64,000 nt of DNA from Amycolatopsis keratiniphila subsp. keratiniphila (GTDB taxonomy: Bacteria; Actinomycetota; Actinomycetes; Mycobacteriales; Pseudonocardiaceae), in the NCBI RefSeq assembly GCF_001620365.2, contig NZ_LQMT02000019.1, positions 136,912-200,911 on the forward strand. Reading direction: 5' to 3'. The notes beneath the pieces were generated by a model. The model was not told the DNA's origin. It made no database searches and saw nothing but the letters and a program-made list of their open reading frames with translations. A program made the position numbers and the translations under genes. Below, one piece after another: positions 1 to 7,762 of this stretch. How positions within the stretch are numbered: position 1 is the first letter of the stretch; every line of letters starts with the position of its first letter.

Positions 1-1
1 G

Positions 2-397
2 CGTGCGCGGCTCGTCGTAACGTTGTCCCCGGAGCCGTCCCGCGGTTTCTCTGGCGAAGGCGGCTGGCTGAACGTGCTGGCGGAGGGGCTCGAAGCGCCG
101 GAACTCGTCGCGGGTCGCGCCGGGCACGACGTCGTCGACGGCACGTGGTTCCCACGTGAGCTCCCGAGCGGGGCCGCTCCGGCGAACGGCAGGCTGGCGA
201 AAGCCCGGGAGCTCGTTGCCACCGGAGCGGTCCGTATGTTGCCGGACGGCGGCTACGAGATCACCCGCGCGGGCTCGGTGCAGCGTGTCCGGCTTTCGCC
301 CGCCGGGTGCACGTGTGCGTGGTGGGCCAAGCATCAGGAGAACCGAGGGCCCTGTTCGCACGTGCTGGCGGCTCGGATGTCAGCCGCCGAGTCGTGA
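2..397 (+). CDS. SWIM zinc-finger protein, C-terminal part (5' truncated)
   Basis: The frame is open from base 2 without a stop, so only the last ~131 residues of a longer protein are present. Near the C-terminus there is a CxC...CxH zinc-binding pattern (CTC, then PCSH 13 residues later), which is the SWIM signature. SWIM domains bind DNA or protein. In actinobacteria such proteins are often encoded beside DUF6493-type proteins, and the convergent neighbour here is of that type. The two genes overlap tail to tail by about 18 bp. The TTG at base 23 is inside the gene and should not be taken as the start. The cellular role is unknown. Confidence 0.8.
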   Translation, partial: RARLVVTLSPEPSRGFSGEGGWLNVLAEGLEAPELVAGRAGHDVVDGTWFPRELPSGAAPANGRLAKARELVATGAVRMLPDGGYEITRAGSVQRVRLSPAGCTCAWWAKHQENRGPCSHVLAARMSAAES

Positions 398-2827
398 CGC
401 CGCCTTCGCCGCTTTCGAGCTGCCCTTGAAGCCTGTGAGCCATTCCTTCGTTTCGGCGCTGATCGTGCCCGCTCCGCGGTCCACGAGGTCCGCGGCGAGC
501 TCCAGCAGCGCGAAGATGCCGCGGTGGGAGGAGGCCAGCTTCGGCAGCAAAGTGTCCAGTGTGGACAGTACGGCGATCGGGTGTTCGTTCGCGATGACCG
601 CGAGCCGGGGTGCCAGCCGCGTGATGATGAGTTGCGAGCCGAGTACGCCCAAGGCCTCGCCGAGCGCGTGGGGGCCGAGCATCCGCTGCTCCAGCAGGGT
701 GAGCACGGCGTCCGTCCCGAGTTGGACGGCGGCGGGGCGTTTCAGCGCCAGAGTGGTGGCGAGGAGCATCGTGCCGGGGATGCCCGGTACCGAGGGGCTG
801 TCGAGGAACGGTGGCAGCGCGGCCTTCTCCACGGGATAGCCGACTTCGATGTCGTTGAAGTACAGGTTCCCGGCGACGGTGGCTTCGAGGTGGTCGCGGT
901 CGTACGGGGAGGAAACCGCTTCGTGGCATTCGGTGAAGCCGAGCCATTCGGGGGCCCGGCCCTCGAACGGGATGCCCAGCCAAGGAACCCCCGGTGAGAC
1001 GGGTTCCGGGGTTTGTTCGACGTTCAGTGTGTTCGAGCCGTAGTGGGTCAGGCCGGCTTTCGGCGTCCAGGTGATGGGCGGTCCGGGTTCGCCGCGGAGT
1101 GCGGCGGCGGGGTCTGCGGATTCGGGGTGCCGGGCGCGGGCGGCGGCGAGGGCGGTCCAGCCCGTGTTGTCGATGGCCGGTCCGCCGAGGGCGTAGCGGA
1201 TGGTGTCGGCGTGCGGTCCGGTGAGATCCGTGGCGAGCGCGAGGGCGGCGGATCTCGTGTCGGGGGCGAGCCGGAGCAGTGCGTCGGCGACGTCGTCTTC
1301 GGCCGCGTCGGGGTGTTCGAGCATGCGGGCGACGAAGACGACCGGGTCGAGCCAGCCGCCATGGTGGGTGGCGGCGGAGACGGGGACGGCGGTGCCTTCG
1401 AGGAGGGCGGTGATCCGGTGGTGGAGTGGGCGGCGCCAGCCGTCGACCTGCGGTAGCGGGGCGACGTCGCGGCCGGTGAGGCCGAGGACGAGGGTGGCGA
1501 TCATCTTCGGTACCGCCGCGCTGTACTGCTGGTCGGCGATTCGGGCGGCGCGTTTCACCAGCGGTTCGAGTGCGTCCTGGAGCTCACCGGCGACACGGTG
1601 GGCGCCGTCGAGGGCGGCCAGGAGGAGGTCTGCCTGGTCGGGGTCGGCGAGCAGGGAGGAGAGGGCTTCGGCGACCGCGGCCGGGGTGTCGGGGATTTCG
1701 AGCGGGGCGGTCAGCGTTTTGCGCTGGTTCCAGGGTGTTCGGGTGGGTTCCGGGTACTCGGTGGTCTCGATGACGGGTGGCGCCTCAGGGGTGACACCGA
1801 GCCGGGCGGTGGCGATGGCGCGGACGTCGGAGGCGTCGTGGGTGATTGCCGCTTCGAAGACTTCGTTGGCGAGGTCGGTGAGTTCGGGGCGCCGGTCGGC
1901 GATGCGGCCGGCGAGTTTGAGGGCGAGTTTGGCGGTGGCGGCGCCGCGTCCGGCGGCCGCGGCGGGGAGGTGCTGGAGTGCGACTTCGTCGTCGAGTGTG
2001 CCTTGTTTGTCCACAAGGGACAGTGCTTTGACGGCGAAGGAGACGGTGCGGGGGAGGCTGCTTCCGCACAGCCGGGCGTAGCGGTGCTGAGCCGCTGTGC
2101 GTTCGTCCGGGGTGGGGGCGAGCGCTTCGTGGAGCGCGGAGTACCACTGGGCGCGGAAGGCGGCGAAGTCGCGGGCGAGGATGTCGAGAGTGAGGTCGAG
2201 GAGCCGGGTGCGGTCGAGTTCGCCGGTCTCGGTGAGTTCGAGCAGCGCGGTGGACCATTTGTCCTCGTCGCGGACGTACTTGTCGAAGGCGGCGAAGCTG
2301 GCGTCGCCGTTGCCTTCGATCGTGAGCAGTTCCCAGATTTCGGTGAGGGCTTCGCGTTCGGTCCGGAGCCGTTCGGCCAGCGATTTGCCGCGGAAGCGTC
2401 CGGCCCAGCGGAACCAGCCGGCGTGGTATTCCGGTGTCCGGATGGGTTCGAGGTCGCCGTCGAGGATCATGCGGCGGATGGCTTCCCAGGCGGTGTGGTG
2501 GCCGATCATGCGCAGCGCGATCGTCTTGCGTTCGGTGAGGGAGCGGTCCTGCAGGACCCGTTCGAGGATCGTGGGCGAGGCGATCCAGAGTTTGCGCAGC
2601 AGGGGGTCGCTGGCGGGGAGCGCGGTCCAGAGGGCGGTCGCGGCTTGCTGGGCCCTGAGCGGGTTGCGGGCGCCGTAGGTGTCGGGCTTGATCTCGACGA
2701 ACTCGCGGCTGTCCTTGAAGGCGGCCAGGAGTTCGGGGACGAGGGCTTTCCGCTCGGCGGAGGGAAGCTCGAGGGCCCGGGTGAGGACTTCCGTGGGCTG
2801 GCCGGTGAGGAGTTCGTCGAGGTGCAC
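380..2827 (-). CDS. DUF6493-like protein, partner of the SWIM protein
   Basis: An 815-residue, mostly helical soluble protein. No signal peptide, membrane segment or catalytic motif is visible. I place the start at the GTG at 2827 (HLDELLTGQ follows), because the 24 residues upstream of it read through the end of a dispersed repeat element and are rich in H, Q and R, unlike the rest. The acidic, leucine-rich repeated helices recall HEAT-like scaffolds. The pairing with a SWIM zinc-finger gene is a recurrent actinobacterial arrangement, from general knowledge, but the function is not established. The repeat element begins 14 bp upstream of the start, so any promoter must lie in that element. 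Confidence 0.75.
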   Translation of the reverse strand: MHLDELLTGQPTEVLTRALELPSAERKALVPELLAAFKDSREFVEIKPDTYGARNPLRAQQAATALWTALPASDPLLRKLWIASPTILERVLQDRSLTERKTIALRMIGHHTAWEAIRRMILDGDLEPIRTPEYHAGWFRWAGRFRGKSLAERLRTEREALTEIWELLTIEGNGDASFAAFDKYVRDEDKWSTALLELTETGELDRTRLLDLTLDILARDFAAFRAQWYSALHEALAPTPDERTAAQHRYARLCGSSLPRTVSFAVKALSLVDKQGTLDDEVALQHLPAAAAGRGAATAKLALKLAGRIADRRPELTDLANEVFEAAITHDASDVRAIATARLGVTPEAPPVIETTEYPEPTRTPWNQRKTLTAPLEIPDTPAAVAEALSSLLADPDQADLLLAALDGAHRVAGELQDALEPLVKRAARIADQQYSAAVPKMIATLVLGLTGRDVAPLPQVDGWRRPLHHRITALLEGTAVPVSAATHHGGWLDPVVFVARMLEHPDAAEDDVADALLRLAPDTRSAALALATDLTGPHADTIRYALGGPAIDNTGWTALAAARARHPESADPAAALRGEPGPPITWTPKAGLTHYGSNTLNVEQTPEPVSPGVPWLGIPFEGRAPEWLGFTECHEAVSSPYDRDHLEATVAGNLYFNDIEVGYPVEKAALPPFLDSPSVPGIPGTMLLATTLALKRPAAVQLGTDAVLTLLEQRMLGPHALGEALGVLGSQLIITRLAPRLAVIANEHPIAVLSTLDTLLPKLASSHRGIFALLELAADLVDRGAGTISAETKEWLTGFKGSSKAAKAASRLGG

Positions 2828-2840
2828 GGGCCCATTGTGT

Positions 2841-3203
2841 CGTGAGTGGTGAGGACGGTTCTGGTGAACCTGTACTTGCTCACCCACTCGGCTTGACACT
2901 GCTGTGGCGGAGCCGATGCCGGCGAGTGGGGAGGATTGGGGACGTTCAGTGTCCGGAATCTTCCCCGCTCGGTATGACCTTGATCAACGGAGGATTCGGG
3001 ACGTTCAACGTCCCCGATCTTCCGTTGATCAAGGTCCTCGACCCGAGCAACCCCTCGACGATGTAGGAATTAGGACACTCAACGTCCCGATTCCTACATC
3101 GTCGGCACCTGGCACGCCGAGCTTCCGGCTCTATCAACCCCGAGACCCGCACGACCCTCAACATTCAAAACACCGATCCGCTCTAACCGTCCTTACCAGT
3201 CAG
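2841..3203. repeat. MITE-like element A (~363 bp) with terminal inverted repeats
   Basis: The left end (GTGAGTGGTGAGGACGGTT, 2842-2860) is inverted at the right end (3183-3203, CTAACCGTCCTTACCAGTCA). The interior is built of nested near-palindromes centred on GGGACGTTCAACGTCC: 2976-3005 pairs with 3007-3036 at about 27 of 30 positions, and 3056-3070 pairs perfectly with 3090-3104. A second copy lies at 62548-62907, and TIR-only remnants at 40419-40464 and 23524-23547. Short ORFs inside it are by-products of the palindromes. There is no transposase, so it would be non-autonomous. No clear target-site duplication is visible. Confidence 0.7.
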
Positions 3204-3301
3204 GACCCGCGTCGAGTGTGGGAAGGGGACCTTCACGCGCCGCCGCTGTGACAGTTGTGGTCACTGATGCAGATGAGCTGCCGGTGACGAACCTTGAGGG
3301 T

Positions 3302-3352
3302 CCGTGAAGGCCTCCTTACCTACCTTCAGAGTAGGCAAGGAGGCCTTCACGG
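3302..3352. terminator. Long hairpin terminator after the adh operon (GTGAAGG family)
   Basis: Arms 3302-3317 and 3337-3352 are perfectly complementary over 16 bp (outer CCGTGAAGG). A further 5-bp inner stem pairs 3319-3323 with 3331-3335. It lies 39 bp downstream of the alcohol dehydrogenase stop and probably ends that leftward transcript. It belongs to a hairpin family repeated through the window. Confidence 0.75.
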
Positions 3353-3390
3353 GCTTCCGGCCAGCAGACTCAGCAAGACACAGTTGGTGG

Positions 3391-4416
3391 TCAGGGGACG
3401 AGGATGGCGCGGCCCCGGATTCGCCCGGCGTCGAGGTCGTCGAGCGCGGTTTGGAACTCTTCGAGCGGGTACCGCGCGGTGTGGAGTTTCACGCGGCCTT
3501 GGGCGGCGAGGACCATGAGTTCGCAGAGGTCGGTGTAGGAGCCGACGAGGTTGCCGATCAGGTTGATCTCGGTGGAGATGACGTCGATGGTGGGGACGTC
3601 GATGTTCTCGCCGTAGCCGACGACGTGGTAGTCGCCCGCGCGGCGGAGCATGGCGAGGCCGTCTTTGGTGGCGCCGCCTTCGCCGACGAAGTCGATGACG
3701 GTTTCGGCGCCTTCGCCGTCGGTGCGGTCGAGGACCTGGTCGATCTGGGTGCCGTCGGCGATGACGCCGTGGTCGGCGCCGATGGTGACGGCGAGGTCGA
3801 CGGCGTCGGGGTTGCGGTCGACGACGACGAGTTCGGCGGCGGTGAGGGCTTTGAGCACCTGGATGCCGATGTGGCCGAGGCCGCCGGCGCCGATGACGAC
3901 GCAGCGGTCGCCGGGCCGGAGCCGTCGGGCTGCTTTCGCTGCTGCGTGGTAGGCGGTGAGGCCCGCGTCGGCGAGGGCGGCGACGTCGGCGGGTTCGAGG
4001 GTCTCGTCGATCTTGACGACGCTGCGGGCGGAGGTCTTGAGGTATTCGGCGTAGCCGCCGGCGGTGTCGATGCCGGGGAACTGCGATTGGGCGCAGTGGA
4101 CGTCGTCGCCGGAGCGGCAGGCGCGGCAGAGGCCGCAGGTGATGAGGGGGTGGACGATGACCTTGTCGCCTTCGGTCACGTTGGTGACGGCGCTGCCGAC
4201 GGCGTGTACCCAGCCGGCGTTCTCGTGGCCGATCGTGTACGGGAGGGTGACGCCGGATTTCTCGGCCCATTGGCCTTCGAGGATGTGGAGGTCGGTGCGG
4301 CAGACGCCGGCGCCGCCGATGCGGACGATGACGTCGTAGGGGCGGGTGGGTTCGGGTTCGGCGACCTCGGTCAGCTGGAGCTTTTCGTGGTAGCCGATGA
4401 CCTGGATCGCTTTCAC
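3391..4416 (-). CDS. NAD+-dependent zinc alcohol dehydrogenase (monooxygenase-locus type)
   Basis: A 341-residue medium-chain alcohol dehydrogenase, expected to oxidise alcohols, probably secondary or short-chain ones, with NAD+. Catalytic zinc ligands are visible as C39 and H64-E65 (GHE). The structural zinc lobe has C94, C97, C100 and C108. The Rossmann motif GAGGLG is at about 176-181. It is the last gene of a leftward operon and overlaps the DUF59 gene by 4 nt. The same order (amidohydrolase, DUF59-like protein, adh) follows the binuclear iron propane/acetone monooxygenases of mycobacteria and rhodococci (mim/prm loci), which suggests oxidation of an alcohol such as 2-propanol. Substrate is inferred from context only. 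Confidence 0.9.
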   Translation of the reverse strand: MKAIQVIGYHEKLQLTEVAEPEPTRPYDVIVRIGGAGVCRTDLHILEGQWAEKSGVTLPYTIGHENAGWVHAVGSAVTNVTEGDKVIVHPLITCGLCRACRSGDDVHCAQSQFPGIDTAGGYAEYLKTSARSVVKIDETLEPADVAALADAGLTAYHAAAKAARRLRPGDRCVVIGAGGLGHIGIQVLKALTAAELVVVDRNPDAVDLAVTIGADHGVIADGTQIDQVLDRTDGEGAETVIDFVGEGGATKDGLAMLRRAGDYHVVGYGENIDVPTIDVISTEINLIGNLVGSYTDLCELMVLAAQGRVKLHTARYPLEEFQTALDDLDAGRIRGRAILVP

Positions 4417-5129
4417 GATGAGTGGACCTCCTGGTCGCGTGGTGTCTGGTCGGTGGCGGATTCGGGGTAGCGGGTGCGGAGCAGGCCGCGGCAGAAGTGG
4501 GCGTTGCCGTCGATCGAGATGCGGACGGAGCGGGCGAAGCGCAGTCGTAGCGGGACTTCTTCGCGGGGGTAGGGCGTGCCGTGGTCGTCGACGAGGACCG
4601 GTGCGTCGGGTGTGGTGTCGAGTCCGAGGGAGGTCCGTCGTCGTAGGAGTGCGTGGGTGGTGCGGTGGTCGGGAAGGTCGGCGAGGGTGATTTCGTGGAG
4701 CGCTTCCTCGGTCAGTTCGCGGTTTTCGCGCAGGAGCCGGGTGAGGGCGCGTTCCATGGCCGCGGTGTGGGCTTTGCGGCGGAAGGTGAGCCGGAGTTCG
4801 TCGAGGTCCTGTTCGGCTTCGTCGCCGAAGGTCCCGCGGTAGCCGGCGTCGGCGGCGAGGCCGCGGTTGATGAGGTCGGAGTCGTGGTGGTCGTCGAGGA
4901 CGACGTGGGCCTGCTCGACCCAGTCGAGTGCGGTGAGGACGTCTTTGGCGTCGGAGGCCATGAGGTAGGCGAAGTTCGGTGAGCAGAACGACGTCGGGAG
5001 CCTCAGGTGGACGGTGACCGTCGTTCCTTCGACGGTGAGGGAGCGGACGAAGCCGAGGTCGGTCACAGGCTCGTCGAGTTCGGGGTCGAAGACGGCGTGG
5101 AGTGCGGCGTAGGCGTCGTGTTCGCGCAT
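4413..5129 (-). CDS. DUF59 / MIP18-type metal-sulfur cluster assembly factor-like protein
   Basis: A 238-residue protein. Residues 1-95 match the MIP18/DUF59 fold (FDPELDEPVTDLG at the N-terminus, with C49 in TSFCSPNF as the typical functional cysteine). The remaining ~140 residues are a charged helical extension without a motif I recognise. DUF59 proteins help deliver iron or Fe-S clusters. In monooxygenase loci this gene type probably supports metallation of the di-iron enzyme. Here no monooxygenase is adjacent, so the client may be the dehydrogenase/amidohydrolase pair or a distant enzyme. The start sits one base past the amidohydrolase stop and the end overlaps adh by 4 nt, so translation is probably coupled. 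Confidence 0.8.
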   Translation of the reverse strand: MREHDAYAALHAVFDPELDEPVTDLGFVRSLTVEGTTVTVHLRLPTSFCSPNFAYLMASDAKDVLTALDWVEQAHVVLDDHHDSDLINRGLAADAGYRGTFGDEAEQDLDELRLTFRRKAHTAAMERALTRLLRENRELTEEALHEITLADLPDHRTTHALLRRRTSLGLDTTPDAPVLVDDHGTPYPREEVPLRLRFARSVRISIDGNAHFCRGLLRTRYPESATDQTPRDQEVHSS

Positions 5130-5130
5130 G

Positions 5131-6144
5131 TCAGGCCACCGAGACGGCTTGGGTTTCGATGCGCCGGACCTGGAGTTCCCCTGGCACGGGGAGGTCGTAC
5201 ATCGCGGCGGCGTTGAGGCCGAGGATCTTGCGTTTCTGGTCGGTGGTGAGCGGCGCGTACTCGGTCATGTCCTCGGGGATCTGGAAGTCGACGAACCGTT
5301 CGACCAGCCATTTCGGGGTCCAGAGCGCGTAGTCGCTGGAGAACTGGATGCGGTCTTCGTCGAGCCAGTAGAGGAGTTCGCCGATGATCTGGGCGAAGTA
5401 GCGCGGGCGGGTGTGGATGAACGGCATCGCGACGGCGAGGCCGGCGTGGACGTTGGGTTCCTGGGTGGCGATCCAGCAGAAGTCTTCGAGCCGGGGGAGT
5501 CCGCAGTGTTCGACGACGAAGTTGAGGTCGGTGTAGTCGGTGGCGACCTTGTCGATGTCGGCGACGTCGAAGGCGTCCCGGTCGAGTGGGCGGATGGTGG
5601 GGCCCTTGTGGACGTGGATGTTGCGGATGCCGAGTTCGAGGCAGGTTTCGAGGTAGCGGCGGCACCAGGGGTCGTCGAGTTCGTAGCCGCGGGAGTCGTC
5701 GCGCCATTCCGCGGTGTAGAGCTTGACGCCTTTGAGGCCGAAGCGTTCGGCGTCGCGGCGTAGCTGGTCGAGGCCTGCTTGTTCGAGGCGTGGGTCGAAG
5801 CAGTGGTTGTAGGTGAGCTTGTCCGGGTGCCGCCGGGTGAGGGCGAAGGCTTCTTCGGTTTGGCCGAAGCCGTTCTTGTAGAAGGCGCCGAGGTGGGCGG
5901 GCTGGAAGATGGCGTGGTCGACGTAGCCGTCTTGGAAGAGGTCCTTCATCAGGCGTGCGCCGCCGTAGTAGAGGTATTCCTCGTAGGACCACAGTTCGGA
6001 TTCGGGGCTGAGGTTGCGGTGGTAGTCGTAGAAGCAGTCGATGAACTGTTTGCCGTGGATGTTGGCCTGGTTCTCCGGCCGGGCGTCCCAGAGCGCGACG
6101 TGCGCGTCCACGATGTAGTAGGTCTCGCCGTCTTTGGTGTACAT
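5131..6144 (-). CDS. Amidohydrolase-2 family TIM-barrel protein of alkane-oxidation loci
   Basis: A 337-residue amidohydrolase_2-type TIM barrel. An N-terminal VDAHVALWD carries only one of the two histidines usual in DxHxH. Later come IHVHKG, VVEHCG and QFSSDYA, matching the conserved metal-site histidines and aspartate. The ATG at 6144 is chosen because it has a strong GGAGGA site 6 nt upstream. Earlier in-frame starts would run through the divergent promoter. It is the first gene of the operon. Close relatives sit directly downstream of propane/acetone monooxygenase genes; their reaction is not known to me. The missing second histidine may mean altered metal binding. Confidence 0.85.
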   Translation of the reverse strand: MYTKDGETYYIVDAHVALWDARPENQANIHGKQFIDCFYDYHRNLSPESELWSYEEYLYYGGARLMKDLFQDGYVDHAIFQPAHLGAFYKNGFGQTEEAFALTRRHPDKLTYNHCFDPRLEQAGLDQLRRDAERFGLKGVKLYTAEWRDDSRGYELDDPWCRRYLETCLELGIRNIHVHKGPTIRPLDRDAFDVADIDKVATDYTDLNFVVEHCGLPRLEDFCWIATQEPNVHAGLAVAMPFIHTRPRYFAQIIGELLYWLDEDRIQFSSDYALWTPKWLVERFVDFQIPEDMTEYAPLTTDQKRKILGLNAAAMYDLPVPGELQVRRIETQAVSVA

Positions 6145-6225
6145 GGGTCTTCCTCCGCGTTCGTGACCGCCGTTGGCACGTTGGAGGTGAACGGTAGGGG
6201 CGTCGGCGCAGGTCAGGGAGTCGGT

Positions 6226-6248
6226 CGGTGTCTCAGTTTGAGACACCG
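6226..6248. promoter_or_regulatory. Perfect palindrome, probable activator binding site
   Basis: CGGTGTCTCA, spacer GTT, TGAGACACCG: two perfect 10-bp arms. It lies about 80 bp upstream of the amidohydrolase start and about 80 bp upstream of the chosen regulator start. Palindromes of TGTCTCA/TGAGACA type are what AcoR-like regulators bind, so this is the likely operator of the flanking activator gene. Confidence 0.7.
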
Positions 6249-6325
6249 AGCAGGCTGTGAGTCGCGGGTCGCGCACGTACGCTGAGCGGAGGTCCGAACG
6301 CACTGTCGCGTCCCGGGAGGTCGAT

Positions 6326-7762
6326 GTGGAGAGCGCGAATGCGGTGATCGCGCCGCGGTTGCGGGCGTCCTGGCAGCGCAGCGCCCGGTACGGCGCGCCC
6401 GAGGACGAGGTCCGGCCGGTGTTCACCGGTTCGCTGGACACGGGTTCGTTGTTGTACGAGTGCGGTAACGAGGTGTTGCGGGGGTTGCAGGCGACGCTGG
6501 CGAATGAGCCGGTCAGCTTGATGATCACCGACAGTGAGGGTCTGGTGCTGAGCAGGCTGTGCACGGACGCGTCGATCGTCCGGTCGTTGGATCGGGTGCA
6601 TCTGGCGCCGGGGTTCTACTTCGCGGAGAGCAATGCCGGGACCAACGGGCTGGGGTTGGCGCTGGCCGATCGCGCGCCGACGCTGGTGCGGGCGGCGGAG
6701 CACTACTGCACGGGGTTGCGGGGTTATACGTGTGCGGCGGTGCCGGTGCTGGATCCGTTGACCGGTGCGCTGGCCGGGAGCGTGAACCTGACGACGTGGT
6801 CGGATCAGTCGTCGGAGCTGCTGCTGGCGCTGGCGCAGGCGGCGGCCGGGAACACGGCGGCGTTGATGCTGGCGCGGGCGTCGGGGCGGACTCCGCGGCC
6901 GGCGCCGCGTGGTGAGGTGTTTCGGGTGCATTCCGATCGGTTCGATCCGGCCGACGTCCCGAGTCTGTCGCCGGGCTGGTCGGAGGCGCTCGACGAGGCG
7001 AGTGTGGCGTTGAGCCGAGGGCGGGTGGTCGCCGTCGTCGGGGAGGCCGGGGCGGGGAAGACGGCGCTCGCGTCGGCCGCGCGGCGGGCGGCGCGGCCGC
7101 GTGACCGGGTGCTCAACGCGCGTCCGCCCGCGCCGGACGACGTGGACACGTGGCTGACGCTGTGGACTCCGGAACTGCTCAAGGACGAGACCTGCGTGAT
7201 CGTTTCGGGGGTGGACACGCTTCCGGCGTGGGCGGCCGCCGAGCTGGCGGGGTTGTTCGCCCAGGCGCACAGGGAAGGTGAGCCGCCGCCGTTCGTGCTG
7301 ACCGCGCAGGACGCCGGTGGGCTTCCGGAGGCGCTCGCCCCGCTGGTGGAGGTCGTGGTCGAGGTTCCGGCGTTGCGGTTCCGGCCGGACGACGTGCTTC
7401 CGCTTGCCCATCATTTCGCCCGCCGCGACCGGGGCCGCGAGGTGGTGTTCACCCCGGCCGCGGTGCGGGCGCTGACCGCGTGTGACTGGCCGGAGAACGC
7501 CAAGCAGCTGCGCCGGGTGGTGCGGGAGGCGGCGTCGCGGTCGGACGTGATCGACGGCAGGCATCTGCCGGCGGAGGTGTTCTCCGGGGTGGGGCATCGC
7601 CTGAGCCGGTTGCAGGCGATGGAGCGGGACGAGATCGTGCGCTGCCTCGCCGAGCCGGGGTCCACTGTGGTCGGTGCGGCGGAGAAGCTCGGGATGGGCC
7701 GGGCGACGCTGTACCGGAAGATGGGTCAGTACGGGATCAAGGCGCGGCAGTTCCGGTCTTAG
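6326..7762 (+). CDS. AcoR/MimR-type transcriptional activator (GAF, degenerate AAA+, Fis HTH)
   Basis: A 478-residue regulator counted from the GTG at 6326, which has GGGAGG 5 nt upstream. The longer frame from 6257 would start 8 bp from the palindrome and lacks a comparable site. The N-terminal half holds PRLRASWQRS and a GAF-like sensor. The centre has a P-loop (GEAGAGKTAL) and an AAA+ lid region. The C-terminus is a Fis-type helix-turn-helix ending in GAAEKLGMGRATLYRKM. I find no GAFTGA loop, which contacts sigma-54 in classical enhancer-binding proteins. Actinomycetes generally lack sigma-54, so it probably works with another sigma factor. By position it should control the divergent operon. 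The stop overlaps the convergent imine-reductase gene. Confidence 0.88.
   Translation: MESANAVIAPRLRASWQRSARYGAPEDEVRPVFTGSLDTGSLLYECGNEVLRGLQATLANEPVSLMITDSEGLVLSRLCTDASIVRSLDRVHLAPGFYFAESNAGTNGLGLALADRAPTLVRAAEHYCTGLRGYTCAAVPVLDPLTGALAGSVNLTTWSDQSSELLLALAQAAAGNTAALMLARASGRTPRPAPRGEVFRVHSDRFDPADVPSLSPGWSEALDEASVALSRGRVVAVVGEAGAGKTALASAARRAARPRDRVLNARPPAPDDVDTWLTLWTPELLKDETCVIVSGVDTLPAWAAAELAGLFAQAHREGEPPPFVLTAQDAGGLPEALAPLVEVVVEVPALRFRPDDVLPLAHHFARRDRGREVVFTPAAVRALTACDWPENAKQLRRVVREAASRSDVIDGRHLPAEVFSGVGHRLSRLQAMERDEIVRCLAEPGSTVVGAAEKLGMGRATLYRKMGQYGIKARQFRS

Noticed and set aside
2842..3251. Short ORFs inside element A (and 62555-62881 in element B)
   Set aside because: They resemble each other only because the repeat is shared; palindromes give similar peptides on both strands, and no RBS is present.
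6257..6325. Longer N-terminus for the AcoR-like activator
   Set aside because: It would begin 8 bp from the palindrome, without an RBS; the GTG at 6326 has GGGAGG correctly spaced.
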